NCBI RefSeq assembly: GCF_002993365.1
Contig: NZ_PVNP01000047.1
Span: forward strand, 44,548 to 108,547
Direction of reading: 5' to 3'
DNA length: 64,000 bases
Source: Marisediminitalea alba
GTDB lineage: Bacteria > Pseudomonadota > Gammaproteobacteria > Enterobacterales > Alteromonadaceae
How positions within the stretch are numbered: position 1 is the first letter of the stretch; the number at the start of each line of letters is the position of its first letter. Shown here in pieces: positions 63,805 to 64,000 of the stretch. The notes below the pieces were generated by a model that was given only the letters and a program-made list of their open reading frames with translations, searched no databases and was not told the DNA's origin. The position numbers were made by a program, and so were the translations under genes.

Positions 63805-64000
63805 GAGGTTGTTGATCTTTGTATGAAAAGCAGCCGGCATAGCAACGAGGTATAATTGTTTCGCCAAAAATAATTAACCGTAATGTTGCTATGCCAAGAA
63901 CGATGTTAACAGATGATGCGTGGGAAATCCTAAAAGTACTGCTAAAGGAGAGTGGCAGAGTCTATAACAAATATGAGCACCGAAATACCCTGGAGGGCAT
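63805..64000 (+). mobile_element. IS5-family-like insertion sequence, left part
   Basis: Starts at CTAG (63802-63805) with an end sequence GAGGTTGTTGATCTTTGTAT shared with the relic at 57952, followed after about 86 bp by a transposase start. The right end is outside the window. It truncates the sensor/AraC gene. Confidence 0.75.
63891..64000 (+). CDS. IS5-family transposase, N-terminus only
   Basis: Translation from the ATG at 63891 reads MPRTMLTDDAWEILKVLLKE, then ESGRVYNKYEHRNTLEG, the opening typical of IS5-family transposases (DUF4096-like N-terminal helix-turn-helix, T/M-L-T-D-x-x-W-E). The window ends inside the gene, so completeness cannot be judged. It may also be split by a programmed frameshift, which is common in this family. 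Confidence 0.75.
   Translation, partial: MPRTMLTDDAWEILKVLLKESGRVYNKYEHRNTLEG

Overview
The window looks like a chromosome segment from a marine, plant-polysaccharide-using gammaproteobacterium, most likely an Alteromonadales/Alteromonadaceae relative. This rests on the gene content: vSGLT-type sodium/sugar symporters, two TonB-dependent siderophore receptors, GH43 arabinanases, a MauG/CcpA-type dihaem peroxidase, QmcA/NfeD, a YajR-type MFS protein, UvrA and a gammaproteobacterial-type SSB. Base composition is close to 50% GC. No rRNA and no intact tRNA gene was seen. The genus assignment is inference.

Layout. 0-4.4 kb: PHA synthase (phaC) divergent from a MaoC-phosphotransacetylase fusion plus acetate kinase. 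4.7-8.0 kb: siderophore receptor, zinc-ribbon protein, ssb. 8.3-13.2 kb: galactose operon galT-galK-sglT with two LacI-type operators, and an SMP-30 lactonase. 13.2-14.2 kb: two small double-glycine-leader, glycine-rich (bacteriocin-like) peptides and a small membrane protein. 14.4-19.8 kb: TSUP permease, aldose dehydrogenase (SDR), FadR-type regulator, SSS symporter and CE6-like esterase. 19.8-30.4 kb: dihaem peroxidase, AEC carrier, two divergent GH43 arabinan enzymes, an SLC13/RCK permease, and a GMC oxidoreductase / gluconate-dehydrogenase-subunit-3 / ThuA cassette. 30.4-37.1 kb: a decayed zone with a 45-aa basic small protein, a frameshifted relic, an FKBP tail abutting a GH51 tail, a DTW-domain tRNA enzyme, a Wzz-like protein fused to a degenerate tyrosine-recombinase domain, an alpha/beta hydrolase lacking its serine, and a HAD phosphatase abutting a headless GH43-CBM13 gene. 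37.7-42.8 kb: araB-araD-araA and divergent transaldolase. 42.9-52 kb: S10 peptidase, a two-gene periplasmic transglutaminase-like unit, porin, second siderophore receptor, pckA, and a 24-bp tandem repeat merging into REP-like dyads. 52.4-62.4 kb: transketolase, VOC protein, qmcA-nfeD, yajR-like MFS, uvrA, thioesterase, 2OG-Fe(II) oxygenase and a small membrane protein. 62.5-64 kb: a hybrid sensor/AraC regulator truncated by an IS5-like element that runs off the window.

How it works together. Arabinan is cut outside the cytoplasm by the GH43 enzymes and deacylated by the esterase. Sugars enter through SSS symporters. L-arabinose goes through AraA-AraB-AraD to xylulose-5-P and then transketolase/transaldolase. 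An alternative oxidative route (SDR dehydrogenase, SMP-30 lactonase) is also present. A shared AT-rich element close to TTGTAATATAATATT occurs before the TSUP, fadR-like, SSS, GH43, HAD and araB/tal genes, and in weaker form before transketolase. I infer an arabinose regulon probably controlled by the encoded FadR-family protein.

Most notable for follow-up: the Wzz-recombinase fusion, the double-glycine peptide pair, the shared operator, and two places where two genes have each lost an end at the same junction (31.69 kb and 37.07 kb), which look like deletion scars in the arabinose locus.
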